Below are positions 43,673 through 51,725 of a stretch of 64,000 nucleotides of DNA, piece after piece; within the stretch, counting starts at the first letter, position 1, and each line of letters starts with the position of its first letter. The DNA is taken from positions 1,550,001-1,614,000 of the forward strand of contig NZ_SRLC01000001.1 in the NCBI RefSeq assembly GCF_004765605.1, written 5' to 3'. A program made the position numbers and the translations under genes. Below the pieces are notes generated by a model. That model searched no databases, was not told the DNA's origin, and saw nothing but the letters and a program-made list of their open reading frames with translations. Source of the DNA: Hymenobacter aquaticus. Lineage in GTDB: Bacteria; Bacteroidota; Bacteroidia; Cytophagales; Hymenobacteraceae.

Positions 43673-45031
43673 ATGTTGCCACCGTTGCCCGCTATTCCGC
43701 CCATTTCCGCCGAAACCCGCTTGGCTTACGTGCTGCGGCACTTCCACATGGCTTTCCCGGCGGCACCCACCGTCCGCATCAGCTACTCCGACGCGCCGGT
43801 GCGGATTGTGGATGGAGCCGGGGAGTTCTTTGGCCAAACCCAGCCCTACCCTGCGGCCCCCAACTACCGCGACTGGCAGGGGCAGTCGATTCCCTTCTTC
43901 TTCGATGCGGCGCCCGAAAAGCCGCTGCTGGAGCTGCTGCCGAATCAGCGGGCCATTATTCATGCCGACGTGGTTTCGGCGGCTTTCTACCTGCTCAGTG
44001 GCTGGCAGGAGTTTTTCTCGGACGAGCGGGACCGGCACGGACGCTTCCCCTACACGGCCAGCGTGCAGCACCGCTACGGGTTTGTGGATGTGCCGGTCGT
44101 CAACTACTACTTCGACGTGCTGAAAACAGCCGTGGAGCACGCCACGGGCCAGCCCGTGCGCCCGCGCCGCTGGATGAATGACGCGCCCTTCGCCGCCTTC
44201 CTCACCCACGACATCGACAACCTCTACAGCGCCTGGAAACAGCCGGCCAAGGCGGCCCTGAAGGCGGGCAACCTGCTGGGCTTCGGCCGGCAGCTGTGGC
44301 AGCACCTTACCCGGCCCGATGCCTGGGACAACCTCAAGCTAGTGCGCGAAACGGTGGCCGGCTACGGAGCCCAAAGCACGTTTTTTTTCCTACCCGAGCA
44401 CCGCCCCGGCGCGAATGGCACCCCCAACGCCGACTACGACGTAGCGAAAGTGTGGCCCCGGCTGGCCCCGGCCATCGGCGACGCGGAAATCGGGCTGCAC
44501 GCCAGCATTGGGCGGGCCGTACACACCGGCGACCTGAAGCGGGAAGAGCACCGGATGCAGCGCTGCACGGGCCGGGACTTGGTGAAAGGCATCCGGTTTC
44601 ACTACCTGGGCTGGGAACCCCGCCTGACGCCCGTCCTGCTGGACACGCTGCTGTTCCACTACGACACGACCTTGGGCTTTGCCGAGCACTACGGCTTCCG
44701 CAACTCCTATTGCCTGCCCTTTCACCTGTTCGACTTCCGGCAAAGTCAACCCCACGACTTTCTCGAAATCCCGCTCAACGTGATGGACGCCACGCTCCAC
44801 CACCCCAACTACCTGCGCCTGGCCCCCGACGAGATACTACCGGCCCTGACGCCGATGCTACAGCAGATTGAGCGGTTTGGGGGCGTGTGCACCGTGCTCT
44901 GGCACAACGAAAACTTCGACCCGGCCAACCAGCACAATGGCCCGCGCGAGTTCCACGCCATCATGGAGTACCTTCGCAGCCGCCAAGCCGCCTTCGTCAA
45001 CGGCCGGGACATCTGTGAGTTAGTGAGTTAG
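43673..45031 (+). CDS. Polysaccharide deacetylase-like protein
   Basis: A 452-residue protein. The central and C-terminal parts form a NodB-like barrel: AAFLTHDIDNLYSAWKQP (metal-binding Asp-Asp pair), GLHASIGRAVHT (His pair region), RFHYLGWEPRL and LWHNENFDP (C-terminal motif). The family removes acetyl groups from glycans. It may trim the surface polysaccharide made here. An alternate start at 43622 would add 17 residues. The last codons and stop lie inside a GAGTTAGT repeat shared in inverted form with the DNA before the flippase start. Confidence 0.82.
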   Translation: MLPPLPAIPPISAETRLAYVLRHFHMAFPAAPTVRISYSDAPVRIVDGAGEFFGQTQPYPAAPNYRDWQGQSIPFFFDAAPEKPLLELLPNQRAIIHADVVSAAFYLLSGWQEFFSDERDRHGRFPYTASVQHRYGFVDVPVVNYYFDVLKTAVEHATGQPVRPRRWMNDAPFAAFLTHDIDNLYSAWKQPAKAALKAGNLLGFGRQLWQHLTRPDAWDNLKLVRETVAGYGAQSTFFFLPEHRPGANGTPNADYDVAKVWPRLAPAIGDAEIGLHASIGRAVHTGDLKREEHRMQRCTGRDLVKGIRFHYLGWEPRLTPVLLDTLLFHYDTTLGFAEHYGFRNSYCLPFHLFDFRQSQPHDFLEIPLNVMDATLHHPNYLRLAPDEILPALTPMLQQIERFGGVCTVLWHNENFDPANQHNGPREFHAIMEYLRSRQAAFVNGRDICELVS

Positions 45032-45126
45032 TGAGTTAGTGGGTTTGATACCCTGACTGCACAGCTGGCGTGAGCCTGCACAAGTCGAACAACAAGCTCG
45101 CTAAGTCACTAACTCACTAACTCACT
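45022..45126. repeat. Inverted GTGAGTTA microsatellite pair
   Basis: AGTGAGTTAGTGAGTTAGTG (45022-45041) is exactly inverted at 45107-45126. The left arm contains the stop of the deacetylase-like gene; further CATTCACCACTTCACT repeats run to the flippase start at 45153. Confidence 0.75.
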
Positions 45127-45152
45127 CATTCACCACTTCACTCATTCACCAC

Positions 45153-46637
45153 TTGGGTATCGTTCAGCGGCAGGGGCTGCGCAACACGGTTATTTCGTAT
45201 CTGGGGCTGGCGCTGGGCTTCGTGAACACGGCCTTTGTGCTGCCGGCCCTGCTGGCCCCGGCCCAGCTCGGCCTCACCAACCTGCTGGTGTCCATTGCCA
45301 CGGTCTACGCGCAGTTTTCGGCCTTTGGCTTTGCCAGCGTGGGCATCCGGTTCTTTCCCTACTTCCGCAACAAGGAGGCGGGGCACCACGGGTTTCTGCC
45401 CCTGCTGCTGGGGCTGCCCCTGCTGGGCTTTGCCCTGAGTACGGCTATCTACCTGCTGGGCAAGCCCCTGATTCTGGCGCAGTACAAGGCCCACGACGCG
45501 GCCCTGCTGGGGCCCTTCTACGCCTGGGGTAGCCTGCTGGCGCTGTTTACGTTGCTCTACTCCTTGCAGGATGCCTACCTGAAGGGCCTCTACCACACCG
45601 CGTTTTCGTCGTTTCTGCAGGATATCGTGCTGCGGGTGCTCATTGCCGGCCTGGCCCTGCTTTATGGCAAGGGCGTGCTGGCCTTTCCCGAGTTCGTGCT
45701 GGCCTACATCGGGTTGTACGGGGCCATTTCCCTGCTGCTGACGGGCTATCTGGCCTTCATCGGCGAGCTGCACCTGCGCCCCACGCGGGCGGCGCTGCGG
45801 GTGCGGCCCGTGGGCGAAATCGTGCGCTTCGGCGGCTTCGCGTTGCTGTCCAGTCTGTCGGGCAGCATCCTGGGATTCATCGATTCGTGGATGGTCAGCG
45901 CGCAGATCAGCCTGGCGGCGGCCGGGGTCTACGGCATTGCCTACAACATCAGCACCGCCCTGACCATTCCGGCCCGCTCGCTCAACAAGATTGCCTTCCC
46001 CTTGCTGGCCCAATACTGGAAGGATCAGGACCTGCCCCGCATGGCCGACTTCTACCGCGACACGACCCGGCTCAACACCATTCTGGGCTGCTACCTGGCC
46101 CTGGGCATCGGCCTCAACCTGGATTTTATCTACTCGCTCATCAAGAACCCGGCGTACGCCACCGGTACCACGGCCGTTTTGCTGCTGCTGGCCGGCCGCC
46201 TGTTCGACGGCATCACGGGCGTGAACGGCCTGATTGTCGTCACGTCCCCGCGCTACCGCTTCGACTTGATTTTCAACCTGTCCTTGGCTGGCATCACCAT
46301 CCTGCTCAACCGCCTGCTGATTCCGCCGCTGGGCATCACCGGCTCGGCCCTGGCCACGCTCTTCGCCATCGTGGCCATCAACACGGCCCGGACGTGGTTT
46401 GTGTGGTACAGCTACCGGTTGCAGCCCTTCACCTGGCGCATTCCGGTGGTGCTGGCCGTAGCCGTGGCCTCGGGCCTGCTGGTATGGCTGCTGCCAGTCC
46501 TGCCCTCCAAGCTACTGACTATGCTCATGCGCGGCACGGTGCTCACGGCCCTCTACGGCGGGGCCCTGCTACTGCTGGGCCTGGTGCCCGAAGCCCAGCC
46601 CCTGCTGCGCAAGCTGCTGAAACGCCCCCAACAGTAG
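45153..46637 (+). CDS. Polysaccharide flippase (Wzx-like, MOP superfamily)
   Basis: A 494-residue membrane protein with about 12-14 helices. The N-terminus QRQGLRNTVISYLGLALGFVN is typical of Bacteroidota oligosaccharide flippases, and GFALLSSLSGSILGFIDSWMVSAQ of the second half. It would move lipid-linked glycan across the inner membrane. The start is the TTG at 45153, which gives the common MGIxxRQGLxN beginning; there is no ATG in this region. It is preceded by the inverted GTGAGTTA repeat and followed by REP-A and a 42-bp array. Confidence 0.88.
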   Translation: MGIVQRQGLRNTVISYLGLALGFVNTAFVLPALLAPAQLGLTNLLVSIATVYAQFSAFGFASVGIRFFPYFRNKEAGHHGFLPLLLGLPLLGFALSTAIYLLGKPLILAQYKAHDAALLGPFYAWGSLLALFTLLYSLQDAYLKGLYHTAFSSFLQDIVLRVLIAGLALLYGKGVLAFPEFVLAYIGLYGAISLLLTGYLAFIGELHLRPTRAALRVRPVGEIVRFGGFALLSSLSGSILGFIDSWMVSAQISLAAAGVYGIAYNISTALTIPARSLNKIAFPLLAQYWKDQDLPRMADFYRDTTRLNTILGCYLALGIGLNLDFIYSLIKNPAYATGTTAVLLLLAGRLFDGITGVNGLIVVTSPRYRFDLIFNLSLAGITILLNRLLIPPLGITGSALATLFAIVAINTARTWFVWYSYRLQPFTWRIPVVLAVAVASGLLVWLLPVLPSKLLTMLMRGTVLTALYGGALLLLGLVPEAQPLLRKLLKRPQQ

Positions 46638-46653
46638 TAGCCAGGGTATCATC

Positions 46654-46760
46654 GAACGAGGTAGAGACGCGTATTCGCGTCTCAATCGTTGCTGACGTTG
46701 TTACGGCACGCGCCCAGTCGTTCAACGATTGAGACGCGAATACGCTTCTCTACCTCGTTC
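46654..46760. repeat. REP-A inverted pair
   Basis: GAACGAGGTAGAGACGCGTA with TTCGCGTCTCAATCGTTG (46654-46691) and an inverted copy at 46723-46760, one mismatch. It is the same family as 663-786, with a different central dyad (GTATTCGC in place of AATATGTT). Confidence 0.78.
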
Positions 46761-46815
46761 TGGTTAGCAGCTGATCGGCACACGCGCAGACGATGAATAC
46801 TTTGTTTGTATCTAT

Positions 46816-47067
46816 TCTTCTTAAAAGAAGAGTGGCTCTTAAGCCCTTGGTGGTCGTCCTTCTTTTAAGAAGAGCCTATCCTAAGCCCTTGGAAGGCATC
46901 CTTCTTTTAAGAAGAGCCTATCCTAAGCACTTAGGAGGCACCCTTCAGATCTGAAGAGGCTATCCTAAGCCGTTGAGAAGCACTCTTCAGATCTGAAGGA
47001 CGACCAAAAAGCCCTTGGAAGGCACCCTTCAGATCTGAAGGGTGCTTCCCAAGGGCTTTTTGGTCGT
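46816..47067. repeat. 42-bp tandem array of six units with dyad cores
   Basis: Six units start at 46816, 46858, 46900, 46942, 46984 and 47026, each exactly 42 bases. Every unit begins with a dyad: CTTCTT-N2-AAGAAG in the first three, CTTCAGATCTGAAG in the last three. The sequence between dyads keeps CCTAAGCCCTTGGAAGGCA. The last two units face each other and form the terminator at 47000-47067. Confidence 0.9.
47000..47067. terminator. Large hairpin between flippase and APC permease genes
   Basis: ACGACCAAAAAGCCCTTGG pairs with CCAAGGGCTTTTTGGTCGT through an almost perfect 34-bp stem centred on GATC at 47034. It is 12 bases from the stop of the convergent permease and can act in both directions. 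Confidence 0.8.
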
Positions 47068-47079
47068 CGGCGCCTATAC

Positions 47080-48528
47080 TTATTCTGCGGCCTGCTGCTG
47101 CCGCAGCTTGCTGTGCTTCTTGCCGTAGCCGTAGTAGATGGCCAGGCCGATAGCCAGCCAGACGAAGAGGCGAATCCAGGTATCCAGGGGCAGCGACACC
47201 ATCATCAGCAGGCAGGTCAGGATGCCCAGGATGGGGACCAGGGGCACCCAGGGCGTGCGGAAGCCGCGGGGGGCGTTGGGCTCTTTCTTGCGCATGATGA
47301 GCACGCCCAGGCACACCATCACGAAGGCGAGCAGGGTGCCGATGCTGGTCATTTCGCCCACCACCGAAATCGGCACGAAGCCCGCAAACAGGCTGATGAA
47401 CACGCCCAGCAGCAGATTGGACTGCAACGGGGTGCGGAACGTGGGGTGTACCTTGGCAAACACCGGCGGCAGCAGCCCATCCTTCGACATGGAGAAGAAC
47501 ACCCGGCTCTGCCCCATCAGATCAACCAGAATCACGGAGGTGTAGCCAATGAGAATGGCCACGATGATGGCCGAGCTGAGCCAGGCGTAGGGCGTTTTCT
47601 CGATGGCAATGGCCACCGGCGCGGCGCTGTCCTTGAACTCGGTGTAGTTGGCCAGCCCGGTCATGACGTGGCCGAAGAGCACGAACAACACGGTGCACAC
47701 CAGCAACGAGCCGATGATGCCGATGGGCATGTTGCGCTGCGGGTTCTTGGTTTCCTGGGCCATCGTGGCCACGATGTCGAAGCCGATGAAGACGAAGAAC
47801 ACCACCCCGGCCCCGCGCAGGATGCCGCTCCAGCCGAACTCCCCGAACGTGCCGGTGTTCTGCGGAATGTAGGGTTGATAGTTGGCCGGGTCGATGTATT
47901 GCCAGCCCAGGGCAATGAACACGAGCACCACCGCCACCTTGAGGCTCACCACCAGCGCGTTGAACCAGGCCGAGCCCTGGGTGCCGCGCACGATGATGGC
48001 CGTAATGGCCAGCACGATGAGCATGGCCGGCACGTTGACCAGGCCCGAGATGACCGAGCCGTCGGCCAGAGTGGCCTGCTCGAAGGGCGACATCACCAGC
48101 TGGGCCGGAATGTGCAGGTTGAACTTGCCCAGCACCCGCACCAGGTACTGCGACCAGCTGATGGCCACCGTGGCGGCCCCCACCGAGTACTCCAGAATCA
48201 AATCCCAGCCGATGATCCAGGCAAACAGCTCGCCCATCGTGGCGTAGGAATAGGTGTAGGCCGAGCCGGCCACGGGCACCATGGAGGCAAACTCGGCGTA
48301 GCACAGCGCCGAGAAGGCGCAGCCCACCGCCGCTACGAGAAAGGACAGGGTCACGGCCGGGCCGGCGTTGTTGGCGGCGGCAATGCCGGTGAGCGAGAAC
48401 AAGCCCGCCCCAATGATGACGCCGATACCGATGGCAATCAGGCTGAAGCCGCCCAGACTTCGTTTCAGGGTGCCGGCCCCCGTTTCGGCTGCTTCCGCGC
48501 GGAGCAGCTCCAGTGATTTTTTAAGCAT
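47080..48528 (-). CDS. APC-family amino acid permease under a SAM riboswitch
   Basis: A 482-residue, twelve-helix APC permease of the cationic amino acid transporter branch. The first helix carries the substrate-binding motif GVIIGAGLFSLTG, and PVAGSAYTYSYATMGE and GFDIVATMAQETKNPQRNMPIGI are typical. It imports amino acids. A SAM-I riboswitch lies in the leader (48803-48901), which points to methionine, or a sulfur compound linked to it, as the physiological substrate; this is not typical of the family annotation. The ATG at 48528 begins MLKKSLELL; a GC dyad (48541-48559) sits 12 bases upstream. Confidence 0.9.
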   Translation of the reverse strand: MLKKSLELLRAEAAETGAGTLKRSLGGFSLIAIGIGVIIGAGLFSLTGIAAANNAGPAVTLSFLVAAVGCAFSALCYAEFASMVPVAGSAYTYSYATMGELFAWIIGWDLILEYSVGAATVAISWSQYLVRVLGKFNLHIPAQLVMSPFEQATLADGSVISGLVNVPAMLIVLAITAIIVRGTQGSAWFNALVVSLKVAVVLVFIALGWQYIDPANYQPYIPQNTGTFGEFGWSGILRGAGVVFFVFIGFDIVATMAQETKNPQRNMPIGIIGSLLVCTVLFVLFGHVMTGLANYTEFKDSAAPVAIAIEKTPYAWLSSAIIVAILIGYTSVILVDLMGQSRVFFSMSKDGLLPPVFAKVHPTFRTPLQSNLLLGVFISLFAGFVPISVVGEMTSIGTLLAFVMVCLGVLIMRKKEPNAPRGFRTPWVPLVPILGILTCLLMMVSLPLDTWIRLFVWLAIGLAIYYGYGKKHSKLRQQQAAE

Positions 48529-48540
48529 AAGAGGAAATGG

Positions 48541-48559
48541 CGCGAAGCCCGGCTTCGCG
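48541..48559 (-). promoter_or_regulatory. Hairpin just upstream of the permease start codon
   Basis: CGCGAAGCC-C-GGCTTCGCG is a perfect 9-bp dyad 12 bases from the ATG at 48528. It could hide the ribosome-binding region, or be a chance palindrome. Confidence 0.45.
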
Positions 48560-48668
48560 AGAGAGTAAGCGACACCCATCCCGCGCAGCGCAGCCACGCA
48601 GGCGCACACGGCGGGGCCGGCCGGGAACCGGCGCGGGCATCAGAAAAGAGAGACGGAAAAGGCAATGG

Positions 48669-48689
48669 GGCGCGGCCTCAGGCCGCGCC
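48669..48689 (-). terminator. GC hairpin in the permease leader, possible attenuator
   Basis: GGCGCGGCC and GGCCGCGCC surround a 3-base loop, downstream of the riboswitch on the minus strand. The next bases are CCATTGCCTTTTCC, so the T run is weak. It may be the expression platform. Confidence 0.4.
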
Positions 48690-48802
48690 GGGGCTCAGGG
48701 CCCGACGCTTCAACAACAGCAACAACAGCCAGCCAGCCGCGCCCGGCGGCGCACAGGAGCAAGAGAGGAAACGGGGCGGTTGGGGAAGCAGTCCACGGCA
48801 AC

Positions 48803-48901
48803 TTGTTTTTATATGAGCAGGAATTGGCACCGTTCCGGCAGTTGCGGATGGTTGCCGACGCTTCTTCGAGCCTGTCTCTCAGCGCCTCTGTATAAAAACA
48901 A
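48803..48901 (-). ncRNA. SAM-I (S-box) riboswitch
   Basis: Read on the minus strand, P1 is a perfect 11-bp stem (TTGTTTTTATA with TATAAAAACAA). Inside are the core strings CUGAGAGACAGGCUC, GAAGC, GUCGGCAACC and GGUGCCAAUUCCUGC, which match the S-box conserved sequence (GAGGGA-UGGCCC-GAUGAA-GGCAACC ... GGUGCUAAUUCC). The aptamer lies 21 bases after a predicted promoter start and 275 bases ahead of the permease ATG. S-box RNAs bind S-adenosylmethionine and turn genes off when it is plentiful. Confidence 0.92.
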
Positions 48902-48927
48902 TCCTTTGGAGTAAAGAATTGATGGCA

Positions 48928-48960
48928 CAAAGGTAGCCCCGCCCCCACCGGATTTGCAAA
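48928..48960 (-). promoter_or_regulatory. Bacteroidota-type promoter of the riboswitch transcript
   Basis: On the minus strand TTTG (48960-48957) is followed after 21 bases by TACCTTTG (48935-48928), an excellent match to the consensus. Transcription should begin near 48922, shortly before the aptamer. Confidence 0.75.
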
Positions 48961-49077
48961 CCCGACGGCCGGGCCGCCCCCGGCGCGCCCCAACCAATTG
49001 CCCGCAAAAGCAGTAGGTGCCACCACCGGCCCACCCGCGCCCCGCACTTTCCTCTGACCTGGCAACTTCCTCCCGTG

Positions 49078-49845
49078 ATGCATCCAACGCTTAAAAAAAC
49101 GCTTCAGATTACCGGCTACGCCGCCGCCTCGCTCGTGGGCATCGTGGGCGTATACGCGGCTTCGTCCTTTGTTTTGTCGCGCATCCCGGTCAACACCCAC
49201 GACCAGGACCCGGCCGAAGACGTGGATATCTACATTCTCTCCAACGGGGTGCACACCGACATCGTGGTGCCCGTGCGCAGCCGCTACATCGACTGGAGCG
49301 AGCTGGTGCCCTTCCAGAACACGCCCGCTAATGATACGTCGGCGCCCTACGTGGGCTTCGGCTGGGGCGACAAGGGCTTCTACCTCGACACGCCCACCTG
49401 GGCCGAGCTCAAGCCCAGCACCGCCTTCAAGGCCATGTTCTATTTGAGCTCCTCGGCCATGCACGTCACCTTCCACCAGCGCCTGCAGGAGGGCGACGAC
49501 TGCGTGAAGATCCGCATCAGCCAGGCCGAGTACGCCCGCCTGATCGACTACATCAAAGGCAGCTTCGACTACGACGCCCAGGGCCGCCCCCAGCACATCC
49601 GGGGCCACAGCTACGGCCAATATGATGCCTTCTACGAAGCCAAGCGCACCTACAGCTTCCTGTTTACCTGCAACACCTGGGCCAATAACGGCCTGAAAGA
49701 AAGCGGGCAGCGCGCCTGCTTCTGGACGGCCCTGGACTCGGGCATTTTCTACCAGTACCGCCACCGCGGCCCCCACGTGGTGAGCAACATCGTGCGGCGG
49801 GCGGCGTCCTACGCGGGCTTGGCCAGCCCCAGCCGCAGCCGGTAG
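49078..49845 (+). CDS. DUF2459/TIGR02117-like membrane-anchored protein
   Basis: A 255-residue protein with one N-terminal membrane helix (about 12-32) and a conserved domain with VDIYILSNGVHTDIVVPV, YVGFGWGDKGFYLDTPTW, HVTFHQRL and SYGQYDAFYEAKRTYSFLFTCNTWANNGLK. The His, Asp and Cys residues in these motifs suggest a papain-like or transpeptidase-like fold, but no activity is established. I used the ATG at 49078; a GTG one codon earlier is possible. The 3' end overlaps the convergent EcsC-like gene by 37 bases. Confidence 0.85.
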   Translation: MHPTLKKTLQITGYAAASLVGIVGVYAASSFVLSRIPVNTHDQDPAEDVDIYILSNGVHTDIVVPVRSRYIDWSELVPFQNTPANDTSAPYVGFGWGDKGFYLDTPTWAELKPSTAFKAMFYLSSSAMHVTFHQRLQEGDDCVKIRISQAEYARLIDYIKGSFDYDAQGRPQHIRGHSYGQYDAFYEAKRTYSFLFTCNTWANNGLKESGQRACFWTALDSGIFYQYRHRGPHVVSNIVRRAASYAGLASPSRSR

Positions 49846-50537
49846 CAGTTCATGGCCGTGTCGCCGAGCTGCTCGAGCAGCTTGTAGTTGGCCACCGCCC
49901 CCACCGCCGCCCCAATGACGGGCACCAGCTGGGCCAGCTTGGCCAGGTCGATGTAGTCGCGGTACTCCTGCTGAAACGCGCGCCAGTCGAAGGCCTGGGG
50001 GTCGGTGGGCAGCGTGTGGCGGTAGGCGTCCCAGTCGGCCAGCCGGCGGTAGACCTGGTTGCGGCTGTGCTGGCTAGAGAAGGCCAGCTGAAAGACGTGC
50101 AGCAGGTAGAGCCGCTCGGTGTAGTCGTGGGCGTCGAAGCCGTAGAGGGCGGCCACTTCGAAGAGCAGCTTAAGCTTGAGGCTGAGCAGCAGGGGAAAAT
50201 CGGCCAGGCCCAGCAGCAGGCCGCCCGCGCCGGTCACGGCGCCTTCAGCGGCGGCCGTGGTGCGGTAGAGCTTCACGTGCTGGCGCACGGCGTTTTCGCG
50301 CGCCTCCAGGGTGGCATCCTGCAAGGGCCGGCGGGAGGTGTAGCGCGAGCCCAGCAGCACGCCCTGCACCATCTGCCGGATGGCGGCCGTAAGCACGCGG
50401 TGCACTTTTTCGGGCAGCAGGTTATTGAGCCGGATCTGCACCCGGCGGGCAAAGCGGTTCAGATACGACGGGGGGCGCTGCATCTTTTGCTGCCACTGCC
50501 GTAATTCTTCCCGGGCCTGCTCTTCGTAAGTGCTCAT
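49809..50537 (-). CDS. EcsC-family protein
   Basis: A 242-residue protein with the EcsC features: an amphipathic N-terminal helical part, two hydrophobic segments with GAVTGAGGLLLGLADFPLLLSLKLKLLFEVA (about 100-130) and LVPVIGAAVGAVANYKLLEQLG (about 207-228). The molecular role of this family in Gram-negative bacteria is not established. The -7 box TATCTTGG (minus strand 50548-50541) lies three bases before the ATG at 50537, implying a leaderless mRNA. Its 3' end overlaps the DUF2459-like gene. Confidence 0.85.
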   Translation of the reverse strand: MSTYEEQAREELRQWQQKMQRPPSYLNRFARRVQIRLNNLLPEKVHRVLTAAIRQMVQGVLLGSRYTSRRPLQDATLEARENAVRQHVKLYRTTAAAEGAVTGAGGLLLGLADFPLLLSLKLKLLFEVAALYGFDAHDYTERLYLLHVFQLAFSSQHSRNQVYRRLADWDAYRHTLPTDPQAFDWRAFQQEYRDYIDLAKLAQLVPVIGAAVGAVANYKLLEQLGDTAMNCYRLRLGLAKPA

Positions 50538-50540
50538 GGC

Positions 50541-50548
50541 CCAAGATA
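50541..50548 (-). promoter_or_regulatory. -7 box abutting the EcsC-like start codon
   Basis: TATCTTGG on the minus strand is three bases ahead of the ATG. Its first base is also the edge of the preceding terminator stem at 50548-50581, so terminator, promoter and start codon are packed in 45 bases. Confidence 0.5.
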
Positions 50549-50581
50549 GCAAAGGCGGCGCTGTCGGGCGCCGCCTTTGCT
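50548..50581 (-). terminator. Terminator of the outer-membrane-like gene
   Basis: AGCAAAGGCGGCGC and GCGCCGCCTTTGCT form a perfect 14-bp stem with a 6-base loop, 23 bases after the stop of the gene at 50605. Confidence 0.8.
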
Positions 50582-50604
50582 GCCCGCCGCGTGAGCAGCA
50601 AAGC

Positions 50605-51480
50605 CTAGTAGTTGTAGGAAACGCCCACCGACACGCCCGTCGACTTGCCCAGGTTGCGGCCCGCTACGTACTGGCTGGCTCCCAGCACCAGGCCCACGCC
50701 CTTGGCAATGGGCCGGAACACGCTGGCCCCCACGCGGGTGTAGTTGACGCGGGTAGCGGGGAAGTACAAGTCGAAGCCGGGCTGCAGAATGTCGGTGCCC
50801 TTATGGCTCGACTGCTGGAACGAGGCCCAGGCCTCAGCATAGAGCTTCAGGCCGGCGTAGCCCACCTTGGCGTCGGCAATGAAGGCGTTGGGCACCCGGT
50901 TGGTGCGCAGGCTGTAGCCGGCCTGCCCGGTCAGGAACACGCCCGAAGCCGTTTTGAGGTGGGCAATGCCCAGGGTATTGAACTTGGTAGCCCGGTTGCC
51001 GATGGCAATAATGTACTCCAGCCCCTTGTTCGACTGGTAGTTGCTGGCCGGCGTCGTGACGCCCACCACGCCCAGCAGATCCAGCACGCTGTTGCCCACG
51101 GTGGCAGAATAGGCCTTGAACTTGAGCAGGCCCGAAATGTCCTGCAAGCCGCTGCGGCTGTTGGCGTAGCCCTGCCCATTCCCCTCGCCCTCCGACTTAA
51201 TGTAAGGCAGGCTGACCACGGCCTCAATCTCGTCGGTGATACCGTAGTTGGCGTACACGCTCACCGAGGAAACCTTGATTTCCCGGAAAATCGGCACTTC
51301 CCTGACTTTCTCGGGCACCAGGAATACGCTTTTGTACTGCTCGGCCGTGCCCGTAAACGAAACCGAGCCGTGGCCTTTGCCCACCATGAAGCCGCTGACC
51401 AAACTCTGGGCCCGGGCGGGGGAGGCTGCTGCTGCCAGCGCAGTGGCGAGCAGCAGGGAAAACGAGTAAATCTTGTGCAT
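50605..51480 (-). CDS. Outer-membrane beta-barrel-like protein
   Basis: A 291-residue protein with a signal peptide (1-24, ASPARAQ). The mature part shows alternating hydrophobic and polar residues, many Gly and aromatic girdle residues, and ends VSVGVSYNY with a terminal Tyr, a hallmark of outer-membrane barrels. GFMVGKGHGSVSFTGTAEQYKS at the start of the mature chain is shared with transporter-like proteins of Bacteroidota. I do not recognise a specific substrate. It is divergent from the fasciclin lipoprotein gene. Confidence 0.78.
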   Translation of the reverse strand: MHKIYSFSLLLATALAAAASPARAQSLVSGFMVGKGHGSVSFTGTAEQYKSVFLVPEKVREVPIFREIKVSSVSVYANYGITDEIEAVVSLPYIKSEGEGNGQGYANSRSGLQDISGLLKFKAYSATVGNSVLDLLGVVGVTTPASNYQSNKGLEYIIAIGNRATKFNTLGIAHLKTASGVFLTGQAGYSLRTNRVPNAFIADAKVGYAGLKLYAEAWASFQQSSHKGTDILQPGFDLYFPATRVNYTRVGASVFRPIAKGVGLVLGASQYVAGRNLGKSTGVSVGVSYNY

Positions 51481-51725
51481 ACAGGCAGAAAAAGGGAGTA
51501 AACAGGTCGGAAAGAGTGCGTTGCCCCGGAAAAACAATACTACTGGCATACTGTTCAGCTTTCCCGGGCCGCAGATTTACGCGGCGGGTTTCACCGGCGG
51601 ATTTCCGGGCCCGGAAATTATTTTTTTGGGTGGTCCGGACCGGAAAATCCACTGGTACAGCCCGTTCGTTTGTATGCCCAGTTACGGTCCCGTACTCTCG
51701 CCCCTTTTCTAACCGCCTGTTGCCC

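Noticed and set aside
46816-47067. CRISPR array considered for the 42-bp repeats
   Set aside because: Units are contiguous with no variable spacers, and no cas gene is near. The 40-bp and 21-bp arrays fail for the same reason.
49075-49077. GTG start for the DUF2459-like gene
   Set aside because: An ATG follows immediately and gives an equally good N-terminus.
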